From Anthopleura xanthogrammica (lineage: Eukaryota; Cnidaria; Anthozoa; Actiniaria; Actiniidae), in assembly GCA_964019055.1 (NCBI GenBank), contig OZ025220.1, forward strand, positions 8,924,647-8,988,646: a stretch of DNA of 64,000 bases, read 5' to 3'. Below the pieces are notes generated by a model. That model saw nothing but the letters and a program-made list of their open reading frames with translations, had not been told where the DNA came from and ran no database searches. Of this stretch, positions 45,901 through 55,300 are shown one piece after another (position 1 is the stretch's first letter; each line of letters begins with the position of its first letter). The position numbers were made by a program, and so were the translations under genes.

Positions 45901-48610
45901 CCACGAGAAGTGTCTTGCAAAAGACGACATTGATTATTGCTTCAAAAACTGAGTTTCTCGTTATCCCGTGCTGTAGAAACAGGTCTAACACTTTGTGCAT
46001 GTCACGTGGCAATGAGGGATACACGCGCGCGTTGCAGATGTTAAGGGTTACCATACAGTTTTCAATAAAAAATGCCAAGGCACTTACACCACAGTTGTCT
46101 CTGATCGACAAATTTGCTCCTTTTTCAATAAGGTAAGAATATATGGACAATGATTTTCCAATGGCATAAAAAATTGGGGTTCTGCCATCGATATCTCTTG
46201 CATTAACATCCGCATTTCCATCTTCAACTAATGCTTGAACAATGTTCATTCTTGCAGGTTTGCCGGCAGGTTCAGCTCGAAACATGAATACATCAGTTTC
46301 GTTTTCTTTCGAGACATCCTCATAAACCAGGAGATTAACAGTAGCGAACAATACTGTGTGACCACGACAATCAGATATATTCGCATCAGCACCATCTTCA
46401 ATTAACCTATGGGTTAATTCTACATCATCTCCTATTGCAGCCAAGTATAAAACAGTTTTACCCTGTTTATCAACTTTGTTGACATCTAGTCCAGCATTGA
46501 GTAAGCCATCAATCATGTGTTTAAAGTCAGAATATTGATTCCCACTCCATGATCTTGTAGCAAAATAAAACAAAGCCGTTCTCCCTTCATTATCAGTTTT
46601 GTTGACATCAGCTCCAGCATCAATCAATCTTTGAACAACAGTGAAATCAAAGGATTGATTCTTAACTGCATCAAATAAAGGTGTATTGCCCTGTCTGTCA
46701 TGTGTATTAACATCTGCACCAGCTGTAATTAACACATTAAGAAACCGAAAATCACCACTGTAGCACCAAGCCAGAGCACTAACAAGTGCAGTTTTACCGA
46801 AGACATTTTTAATTTCTAAGTCTGCACCAGCTTTAATCAGTGCACAAACAGAACGAAAATCACCACACTCAACAGCTTCCGACAATGCAGTTTCACCTCT
46901 TAAAGTAGTGCTATTTATGTCTGCACCAGCATCAATCAGTGCAGATATCAAGGTAAGATTTCTATGTCTTACAGCATGAAACAAAGCTGTTTGGCCAGTC
47001 TTTTCAACTATGTTTACATCAGCTCCAGCCTGAATTAATGTTTCACACACAGTCAGAGCACTTTTTCTATGGCCAAAAACACTGTAAAACAATGGGGTCA
47101 TACCCTCATTATCTGTACAGTTGACATCAGCACCAGCATCGATCAATGTACGAACAACTTGTTCACTGTCACAGAAAGAGACTGCTTTAAACAAAGCGGT
47201 TTGTCCATTCTTGTCAGTGACATTCACATCAGCACCAGCATCAATCAAGATTCGAAGCACATTTGCATTGTTACTTTGTTGAACAGCATAAAACAAAGCA
47301 GTTTTACCCTTATTATCAGTTATGTTGATATCAGCACCAGCATCAATCAATGCACGAACCAAACTTTCATTGTCACTTTGGACAGCAGCCAAAAGAGGAG
47401 TCTTGTCATACTTATCAGCATCAAATAAAACAGTTCTACCATTACGCTTATCTCCTACAATATTGACATCAGCACCAGCATCAATCAGTAATCGCACCAT
47501 ACTTTCATTGTTATTTTGAACAAAATGGTCTAAAACAGTTCTAGGACCAAACCAGTCATCATTTACAATATTGACATCAGCACCAGCATTTATTAATAAC
47601 TTCACCATAGCTTCATTGTTATTTTTACCAGCAAGAAACAAAGCAGTTTTGCCATCATAACAAGTTGTATTGACATCAGCACCAGCATCAATTAATAACT
47701 TCACCATAGCTTCGTTGTTATTTTGAACAGGATAAAACAAAGCAGTTCTGTGCCTATCGAACGTTTTTTCTACAATTATATTGACATCGGCACCAGCATC
47801 AATTAATAACTTCACCATTGCTTCATTGTTATTTTGAACAGCATCAAACAGTGGATTTTGGCCACCATAACTAGTTGTATTGACATCAGCACCAGCATTA
47901 AGCAGTAATCGCACCATACTCTCATCGTTATTTCGAACAGCATCAAACATTCCACTACTAGTTACTTTGACATCAGCACCAGCATCAATCAGTAATCGCA
48001 CCATACTCTCATTTTTATTTCGGACAGCATAACATACTCCACTACTAGTTGTATTGACATCAGCACCAGCATCAATTAATAACTTCACCATAGCTTCATT
48101 GTTTTTTTGAACAGCATAAAAGAAAGCAATTCTACCTCCGAACTGTTTATTTACAATACGGATATCAGCACCAGCATCAATTAATAACTTCACCATAGCT
48201 TCATTCTTATCTTGAATAGCGAGAAACAAAGCAGTTCTGCCACCATAAATAGTTGTATTGAAATCAGCTTCAGCATCAATCAGGCATTGCACCATACTCT
48301 CATCGTAATTTTGAACTGCAAAATACACTTCACTACTAGTTGCATTGACATCAGCACCAGCATCAATTAGTATTCGCACCATAGTCTCATCGTTATTTTG
48401 AACAGCATAAAACAATCCATAAGTTGGATAGACCCCTGCCTTAATTAATTCAGAAACCTTACTTGTATCACCATTTCTAACGGCATGTTCCAACTTGTCT
48501 ATCAACTTCAAATTATATTTGTAAACCGGGTTCAAAGATTCGCTTCTTGCAGTGATTTCGTTCAAAAGTTCTTCATCTTCACTCGTCCTCTCAAATCCTC
48601 CTTCAGCCAT
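42956..48610 (-). CDS. RNase L-like protein 4: long divergent ankyrin array, kinase, KEN ribonuclease
   Basis: This 1884-residue protein starts at an ATG in strong context (AAA before, G after; MAEGGFERT). About 22 ankyrin repeats run to about residue 850 and are the most diverse in the cluster: several are short (29-31 residues, e.g. GVCYAVRNKNESMVRLLIDA) and others are stretched by loops. An irregular middle follows, with a Glu/Gln-rich run at about 1095-1140 not present in the paralogues. Kinase: AGGSFG, VAIK, HRD 1593-1595, DFG 1615-1617, IAPE; apparently active. KEN: Tyr in MPYDPFSTVE, Arg-Asn 1828-1829, His 1833. A cytosolic ligand-sensing ribonuclease is inferred; no signal peptide or membrane segment is seen, which argues against IRE1 itself. 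Confidence 0.9.
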   Translation of the reverse strand: MAEGGFERTSEDEELLNEITARSESLNPVYKYNLKLIDKLEHAVRNGDTSKVSELIKAGVYPTYGLFYAVQNNDETMVRILIDAGADVNATSSEVYFAVQNYDESMVQCLIDAEADFNTTIYGGRTALFLAIQDKNEAMVKLLIDAGADIRIVNKQFGGRIAFFYAVQKNNEAMVKLLIDAGADVNTTSSGVCYAVRNKNESMVRLLIDAGADVKVTSSGMFDAVRNNDESMVRLLLNAGADVNTTSYGGQNPLFDAVQNNNEAMVKLLIDAGADVNIIVEKTFDRHRTALFYPVQNNNEAMVKLLIDAGADVNTTCYDGKTALFLAGKNNNEAMVKLLINAGADVNIVNDDWFGPRTVLDHFVQNNNESMVRLLIDAGADVNIVGDKRNGRTVLFDADKYDKTPLLAAVQSDNESLVRALIDAGADINITDNKGKTALFYAVQQSNNANVLRILIDAGADVNVTDKNGQTALFKAVSFCDSEQVVRTLIDAGADVNCTDNEGMTPLFYSVFGHRKSALTVCETLIQAGADVNIVEKTGQTALFHAVRHRNLTLISALIDAGADINSTTLRGETALSEAVECGDFRSVCALIKAGADLEIKNVFGKTALVSALAWCYSGDFRFLNVLITAGADVNTHDRQGNTPLFDAVKNQSFDFTVVQRLIDAGADVNKTDNEGRTALFYFATRSWSGNQYSDFKHMIDGLLNAGLDVNKVDKQGKTVLYLAAIGDDVELTHRLIEDGADANISDCRGHTVLFATVNLLVYEDVSKENETDVFMFRAEPAGKPARMNIVQALVEDGNADVNARDIDGRTPIFYAIGKSLSIYSYLIEKGANLSIRDNCGVSALAFFIENCMVTLNICNARVYPSLPRDMHKVLDLFLQHGITRNSVFEAIINVVFCKTLLVASYVSVRCERNEIKPLFNILKLASDYTTETHNTKKKIIDNILTMVQDESRDFQKFYEFLAPDILSHLIELGANPNSADAHGNTALHFATCLPLYGLSRETVMKICHQLENFGVIFNIRNHQRETPLLFCLSPSNHPPYCWEDNGASKLRILRDVYTVLLEHGSCAETTSSGESVFHILLDFFSYIFRYFRKGGPLEEEEQKQEQEEEEEEEGAEREDQEEKEEQVGQLLDQEQQEVRILLSFFDTKLYVDKDTVNIRENGNLNSPLHLWATLNDEMNYIKVDKDTLKTLLNHLLEHGANLNIINKEGKTPLHICSSWTAVALLLDAGADPCVSDSLGRQPLLVAVESAHYMPHFLDENRFYFDLLLEPHEFWRSAIERGLDPWTVDKRGESVLSVLIKSNQFVLAKALVEVARDDNHLQSETIAVSLLNAICKDKSTRAHWKSNLAEMILKSVSGSTVMGHNNETSPLHHCCLNIVENFRGYHVLAESNDKEVYWTIAKQLLLFGADCRIPDSTGKSCLDIAKTNPALKDLLTKPQDIKQVPLLIPWTETSNTFKDKLAKVARHQESKHFKPYWYYKDHLAGGSFGAVYAGINEKDGREVAIKRIEKRHMQRPEDKREITNLTALADCEQVVRYLSFFEDENFSYVVLELMEGTLDNYLDGPYFDKTKGVLLCENVVSGLRYLHSQKILHRDLKPSNILYKCHPELCLKIADFGLSRRIDSACTTVYGTNVGTRCWIAPEVLKSIKAGEQHSKESDVFTCGLVLHYILSMKGHPFAPADLSNKSEVQINHETEDNILNGKMEGWDNSLPPEAAHLFNTMLDGDESKRPSADKALDHPFFWEKKKKLDLLIAVGNQPEFECPRAKVTYTLTAVENDLEASFGTIVKHVNWTDPGYVHMPNIYTEMMLKRKMPYDPFSTVELVRFIRNAIAHVSGSTRPTPIKKQLLEDFVFLEYFPNLVMEVYKAVTTHGWDQKEEIKYVME

Positions 48611-49551
48611 TTTATCTTCAAGGTAATCGATAAAACATTTTCAGTACTCTTCTATACATTATGATATCTGAGATTCTCTTATTTCAAGGCGAAAGTCAAG
48701 CTTGAGTCTTTGTGATTTCGGTTCATAATACCGAATGTGAAACGCCAAACGCTTCCTTCCATCACGAAATGAGGCTGTATTTCTTTCGTATTACGCTAGA
48801 AATGCTCTGATATTTCGTATCTTGAGTAAAAAGAATGAACACATGACGAACTGAAACGGATTTTTGGCCTAAACTGCGAAGCTTTGGGCGTCATTTCTTT
48901 AAATAAACTTGCTTAGTCATATGTTTTGTTTGAGGGTCCGCCATCTTGACCACAGGAATCCCATGTATAGAAATCCGAGATAAGGAATCGTGACGACATT
49001 GACCTCGTTTGAATGTAGCCATTTTTGAGGGTGTCTAGGGGTAGGGTAGGGAAAGACTAGAAAATCTACAAAATCAAATAATTCTAGCTTTTTTAGGACT
49101 AGAAATTCCTATTAAAATTAGAATTATACCAAAAAAAACCCTAAATCAGATTTATGAGAAACTTTTTTTTGCCATTTACCATGCAATTTTCTAAATCACA
49201 CGATTTTTTAAAAATTAAAAGATTCAAGAATGTACAACTTTAGACTCTTCCGCAGGCTCCTCCATATTTATTCTCCAGAACGGGATTGGGATTCCTGTGT
49301 TGAAACCACAGGAAGCCCGAGGATCCCAAAGGAGATGCCTGCGGAGGAGGCTTGTACAACTTGAAGTCATAACACTTACGTTAGATATTATATAAATATT
49401 TATTATAATTAAACGATTTTGAATTGAATCTTTTTATAACAAAATTTTCAGAATCAAGACCAGTTGTAGTCGTAATAACTTAAACGGGACCAATTAATAT
49501 TACGGAATTATTTCAAATAAAACTTCCAGAATGCCAGAATTTTGTCGTATT
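48611..49551. other. Gene 4 upstream region
   Basis: Presumed promoter side of gene 4. A small palindrome lies at 49246-49350 (TTCCGCAGGCTCCTCC facing GGAGATGCCTGCGGAGG, with TTCCTGTG/CACAGGA inside). No gene recognised. Confidence 0.45.
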
Positions 49552-49991
49552 GCATGAGTCAATGTAAGCCCCGACCCCCCCCCCCCCCCCACCCCGGGAC
49601 AAGGTGGGGATTTGTAAAAAGCATGCTATCAAATGAGGAAAATTTCCCTGACCCTGGGGCTTTTTTTTAGCTTCAAAACCCCCACCACCTGGGGACAAAA
49701 AATCAATATAAAGTAATGAGAGCAGACAGAACTTCAAAAATTAAAACATGCAAACTTTTAATAGATGAAAAAATGCATGCACAAATGGAAGAAACTGTTT
49801 TTCCAGGGTCCATCAAGCATAAGACTTTGTTATTCCTCATTCTGAAAGAAAAGCAAACATGAGCTCTTAAACAGTATTTATTGGACAGTTTCAATCTTGG
49901 ATGGTCAACAATTCAATGAAAAGACAAAGGATTTTCATTTGCAATCACAAAGAGGGGGGGGGGGGGGGTCGGGGTTTACATTGACTCATGC
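49552..49991. mobile_element. TIR element with C-run/G-run ends
   Basis: GCATGAGTCAATGTAAGCCC then CGA and a long C run at 49552 is mirrored by a G run, TCGGGG and TTTACATTGACTCATGC ending at 49991. About 440 bp, no transposase. The homopolymer lengths are unequal. Confidence 0.65.
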
Positions 49992-50512
49992 ATAATTACT
50001 TACCTTAAACGGATCAAATAATATTTTATAAATGTCTATAATATTCTGTGATATTTTTGAAGGTTTTTTAAATAAATGACTCCCAGAATATGACACTTTT
50101 AGTCGCAATTACTTAATTCATATTTTACAAAAATCTATATAATATTTAACAATTATTCCCTCAAGGGTTGACTTAAATTCTAGACTTGATTATCAGAGAA
50201 GAGACGAAAACAGGGATTTTCAAAAAAGTTTTAGTATATACTTCTGCTCTGGCAAACTTTGACAAACCTCATAATCAACGCTTGAGCAGTGACTATTGTC
50301 TCATATTCACTAGTCGCTCGACCAATCACAGCGCCCGAAACTCCATACATAATTAAGAAATGTATATGTGATCGTACCATACATTTCATATTCCATCATC
50401 ATACGCAAAACCATCATTATCATGTATTTTCCTTAGACATTTCTGTGACTGTAGCTTATACAGTACGTTTGTCACAATTAAACCCACATTAACGACCTAC
50501 TCGCCATTAGAA

Positions 50513-50584
50513 TCTCCAGCAGCTCAGTGGTAGAGCGTCCGACTGGCATACGGAGGGTCGTGGGTTCGATTCCCATCTGGGGCT
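50513..50584 (+). tRNA. tRNA-Ala(GGC)-like sequence, possibly SINE or pseudogene
   Basis: A 72-nt cloverleaf can be drawn. D arm GCTC/GAGC with A box AGCTCAGTGG; anticodon arm TCCGA-CTGGCAT-ACGGA with anticodon GGC and one A-A mismatch; T arm GTGGG-TTCGATT-CCCAT with B box. The acceptor stem has six pairs including one G-T, and the first position is mismatched. GGC is unusual for eukaryotic tRNA-Ala, and the flanks are repeats, so this may be a tRNA-derived repeat rather than a working tRNA. Confidence 0.5.
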
Positions 50585-50589
50585 CAGAA

Positions 50590-50595
50590 TTTTTT
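50590..50595 (+). terminator. Pol III T6 terminator
   Basis: Six T residues lie 6 nt behind the tRNA-like sequence, the expected RNA polymerase III stop. Confidence 0.5.
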
Positions 50596-50680
50596 CTAAG
50601 TCCATTCAGTATGGTACGATTACATATACATTTTATATTCCATCACCTTACGCAAAACCATCATTATCATATATAACTAA

Positions 50681-51204
50681 GCTGAAAATCATACTAAACT
50701 GCTAAATAATAATCTTTTCAAACGACTTTTTTTTCTAAATAAAACTTCCACTGATGTAAGACCTTTAGTCGTAATTACTTGCCATAAACGTGATCAATTA
50801 ATATTTTATAAGCGTTTCTGCTATATTACTACATTATTACATTTTGGCAAGTCTTATAGAAAATTTTTGACACAGTTTTCATTATGTCTGAACTGGATCT
50901 TTTATATAGTTCTTTTCATGTTCGACCTCTGATCATGACTTAATTAATTCTATTATGTATGGATTTTTGACTTTCATCAATAAGAAAGAACTATATATAA
51001 CTCAAAGCGTTGTACGTTTGATGAACAAAAGCCAAAACACAAGAAAATATATAGCCTGCGTAGCGGCGGCCACAAAATATACCGCGTCTAGAGTTGTCTG
51101 CATATTCTGGGTCGCACAAACATGAAATACGCTCTGAAAAGCGTAATATGCAGTAGCATTGATATACATGATCAGTAGTGCAGAATTTAATCCGCAATAA
51201 TAAT
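50681..51204. other. Intergenic, nothing recognised
   Basis: AT-rich spacer before the third 121-bp satellite. No gene. Confidence 0.4.
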
Positions 51205-51840
51205 TCTTGTACAGGCTTTGATTCTAGTCAGTGTTGATTGTCTAATGGTACCCTTGTCTTAACATTATTAACACTATTCTATCTGTATACTGGTCTCTTG
51301 TATCAGCTGACCTTGATCTACAATGTCTTGTACAGGCTTGGATTCTAGTCAGTGTTGATTGTCTAATGGTACCCTTGTCTTAACATCATTAACACTATTC
51401 TATCTGTATACTGGTCTCTTGTATCAGCTGACCTTGATCTACAATGTCTTGTACAGGCTTTGACTCTAGTCAGTGTTGATTGTCTAATGGTACCCTTGTC
51501 TTAACATTATTAACACTATTCTAACTGTATACTGGTCTCTTGTATCAGCTGACCTTGATCTACAATGTCTTGAACAGGCTTTGATTGTAGTCAGTGTTAA
51601 TTGTCTAATGGTAACCTTGTCTTAATTTATCAACACTATTCTATCTGTATACTGGTCTCTTGTATCAGTTGACCTTGATCTACAATGTCTTGTACAGGCT
51701 TTGATTCTAGTCAGTGTTGATTGTCTAATGGTACCCTTGTCTTAACATTATTAACACTATTCTATCTGTATACTGGTCTCTTGTATCAGCTGACCTTGAT
51801 GTACACTGTCTTGTACAGGCTTTGATTCTAGTCAGTGTTA
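51205..51840 (+). repeat. 121-bp satellite, array 3 (about 5.2 copies)
   Basis: Marker spacings are 121, 121, 121, 120 and 121 bp. Same unit as arrays 1 and 2. Lies about 0.5 kb beyond the 3' end of gene 5. Confidence 0.95.
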
Positions 51841-52252
51841 TGTTTATTCTAGCTATTTTCTTTCAGTTCTTGTGGTAGTTCATTCTGAAATCCTGCAGAG
51901 TAAAACATCAGCAGTTAAAGATACAGAACCGTGACACAGTTGACATGACTAGTCTTTCTTTGGAAAAATACAGGCATTGTAGCCACTATTAGGGAATGCC
52001 CAGTTTATCTTCAATCTGTTGTGATGGGGAAATGGGGCGTGGTTTTAGAGGGTTATGATAGCTTTGGCTGCAAAAAGGGGATCACGAAAACAGCGTAGGG
52101 TGGCTAGTTATTCATTTATTTATTTATTTTTATTGATGACATTTACGGAGGATGACAATCCGTTCAGTGGATAACAAAGAATAGGACACGTGGTCCCTTA
52201 CAAAGCAGTGTTTCCTGTTGCCTTAGAAAAACCACGGCGTATCCCCACCCCA
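51841..52252. other. Insertion between satellite and gene 5 3' flank
   Basis: Gene 3 has no equivalent of this stretch: there the satellite joins the 3' flank directly. It contains (TTTA)n near 52112-52130 and AGGACACGTGGTCCC, similar to AGGACACAGGTCCC near 60385, so it probably derives from a dispersed retroelement tail. Confidence 0.4.
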
Positions 52253-52345
52253 ACTACAAAGGTGAAAACCCCCTTTAGTTATCAACATTCGTTATATTAT
52301 ATATGTATACCTTTATGTGTTAATCCTTGTGTTAATTCCAAATCT
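52253..52345 (-). repeat. 3' flank of gene 5 shared with gene 3
   Basis: Essentially identical to 31237-31329, including the TATATTATATATGTATACC stretch. Confidence 0.9.
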
Positions 52346-55300
52346 TCATCTTAATGCATGCTCGATCTCTTCTCTTGTCTGATCCCATCCATGAGTGGTT
52401 ACAGCCTTGTAGACTTCCATCACAAGATTTGGAAAATATTCCAGGAACACGTAGTGTTTCAGCAACTGATCTTGTATTGGCTTTGGTAATTCAGTTACAT
52501 GTGCATAAGCATTTCTTATGAACCGCACCAACTCTACTACAGAGTGAGTATCATACTTTCTCCTTCTCGTCATTTCGGTGTAAATGGCAGGCATGTGTAC
52601 ATAACCTGGGTCATTCCAGTCCACATACTTGACTATGGTACCAAAGCTTGTCTCCAAGTCAGTCTCTACTGCAGTCAAAGGAAGAGTCCTTCTAGCTCGT
52701 GGGAATCCAAATTCTGGTTGATTACCAACAGCATCGAGAAGATCCAGCTTTTTCTTTTTTGACCAGAAAAAGGGATGATCCAATGCTTTGTCTGCAGATG
52801 GTCGTTTACTTTCATCTCCATCAAGCATTGCTTTAACGAGATGAGCTGCTTCGGGGCACAGAGAGTCATCCCATCCTTCCATGTTGCCTTTCAATATGTT
52901 GACTTCAGTCTCGTGTTGCAGTGCTCCTGTTCTGGGGGCAAATGGATGTCCTTTTACTGATAAAATGTAATGAAGAACAAGACCACAAGCAAACATATCA
53001 GATGACTTGGAATGAGGTTTTGTAGCCGTTAGCACTTCTGGAGCAATCCAACACCGGGTTCCAGCATTGGTACCATACACTGTAGTAGAAGTAGAATCAA
53101 CACAACGGCTTAGACCAAAGTCAGCAATCTTCAAGCAAAGTTTGGGATGCAATTTGTAGAGAATATTGGTTGCTTTGAGATCTCGATGGAGGATGTTTTG
53201 ATTATGTAGGTACACGAGTCCCTTGACCACATCTTGACACAACTCTACTCTGATGTTTTCCGTTATCGTGTTATCAAGGAGCTCATCAAGATTTCCCTCC
53301 GCCAGTTCCAAAACAATGTAAGAAAAGTTTTTATCTTCAAAGTAATGTACATAATGAACGGCTTGTTCGCAGTCTGCAAGAGCAGTGAGATTTTGGATTT
53401 CTCTCTTATCTTCTGGTCGCACAATACTTTTCTTTACCATACGTTTGATGGCCACCTCTCTGCCATCTTTCTCGTTTATTCCTGCAAACACATCACCAAA
53501 TGCACCGCTTGCCAATTGATCTTTGTGGTACCAGTATGATTTCAAATGTTCACTTTCGAGATGCCTTGCTAACAAAGCCAGACAGCGTTCATGCTTCTTA
53601 GAAACCGATTTCCAGGGTTTAATGCGCACGGGTAATCTATCGAGATCAATTGGTCCTTTCAGGAGTTCTTTAATTGCAGGAAACTCCCATGCTATGTCCA
53701 AGCACGATTGATTCTCTCCATCAGTGATTCTATAATCTGCTCCATGTGAACGTAGAAGTTTAATCATACTCCAATGAACTGTTGCTTTTATCTCCTCTTT
53801 AGATAAAGACTTCGATGCTTCTACGATATTCCTGCAGCAATAGTGAAGTCGTGTACGTCCTAAGGAATCCACATCGTTGGGGTTCACTCCAGCATTAAGC
53901 AAAACTTCAACAGCAGAACAGGTTCTGCACAAATGTAAAGGAGTTTCTCCGTTTTTATTTTGGGAATTTAGTTGTTCTTGGCGGTCTTGCAAAATAAGAT
54001 CTAAACTTATCCTCACAAGTTCTTTGAAATTTTGCTCTTTAGTATTGATGGTGGAGTAATCTTGGCCTGGTGGTAGTTCGAGCTTTGCCCAGAGATGAAG
54101 AGGCGTGTTTCCACTGTTATCTTGGATAATGATAGAGACGTCTTGTTTCCTGAATGCAAGTGCAATTACTTCCAGTAGGTCTAGGGCAACATCAGAAACG
54201 TCTTTTCTCAATTCACTATTACGTGTGAAAAAGCCTTGTTGGAGAAGTTTCACGGTCAAGTGTAACACAGTCTCTCCACTCCCAGTTTTTGCTTTAACAC
54301 TCGATCCATGTTCTACCAAGAATAGACAGACAGCTGCTTGTGTCTTGACAGCTGGGCAAGGTTCTTCCTCTCTGGACACCTTCTCGATTGTCCTGGTCAG
54401 ACAACATAAAAGTGGCGTTTCGTTTCGGTGATTTGTTATATGGCAGGATACGTTTAACGTCTCTAGCTGTTGACATATTTCCATGACCGACTCTTGTGTT
54501 ACACCATGGAATGCTAGTTGAGTTGCATGGTGAAGAGCAGTGTTGCCATCTGAATCTGTGGTGTTTGGGTTAGCACCCAATTTGATAAGAAGTTGAGGCA
54601 ACTCGAGTGCAGCTCTGGATTCAATCAGTGGCTTATCATGGGATTCTTTATGGATCAGGTTGGAGATCTGAGTTATAATTTTGTTTTTTCCCACAGGAAG
54701 CAATACTTTCAAGGTTGAAGTATTTCCCTCTGCCAATCTCATTAGCTCAGAAAGAGAATCCACGTCGATATCACAGGAACCAGTCTTCAAGTACAGGGTT
54801 TTACAGAATGCAACACTTGCTATAGCTTCCAAAATGGTTTTTCCTTCTACCTCTTTCCGTTCAGTCAGGAGATCAAGTCCATCTTGTAGGTTTGTTTTAT
54901 TTTCTGATAGGCCGAAACAGAATTTCTCAATAAAAAATGTCAAAACACTGCAGTTTTTATTGAGATGTAAAGTGGCTCCTTTGTCAAGCAGATACCTAGC
55001 AAGGGAAAGTGAGTGTGCCATAGCGTAGAAAAGAGCCGTTCTGCCATAGTGATCTCTCTGATCTACTTGAACGCTATTTGCTATCAATATGCGTGCCATG
55101 GGACAGGGGTCATCAAGACTGTTTACAAAAAACAAAGCTGTTCTCTCTTCAATATCAGTTGTATTGACATCAGCACCAGCATCAATCAATGCACGAACCA
55201 CACTTTCATTGTTACTTTGTTGAACAGCATAAAACAAAGCAGTTTTGCCCTCAATATCAATTATTTTGACATCAGTACCACAATCAATCAATGCTCGAAC

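Larger units (their letters stand above)
50356..50680 (+). repeat. Direct repeats flanking the tRNA-like unit
   Basis: CATATTCCATCATCATACGC plus AAAACCATCATTATCAT near 50385-50421 recurs as TATATTCCATCACCTTACGC plus the same end near 50634-50671. They bracket the tRNA-like sequence, giving a composite unit of about 320 bp. Confidence 0.6.
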
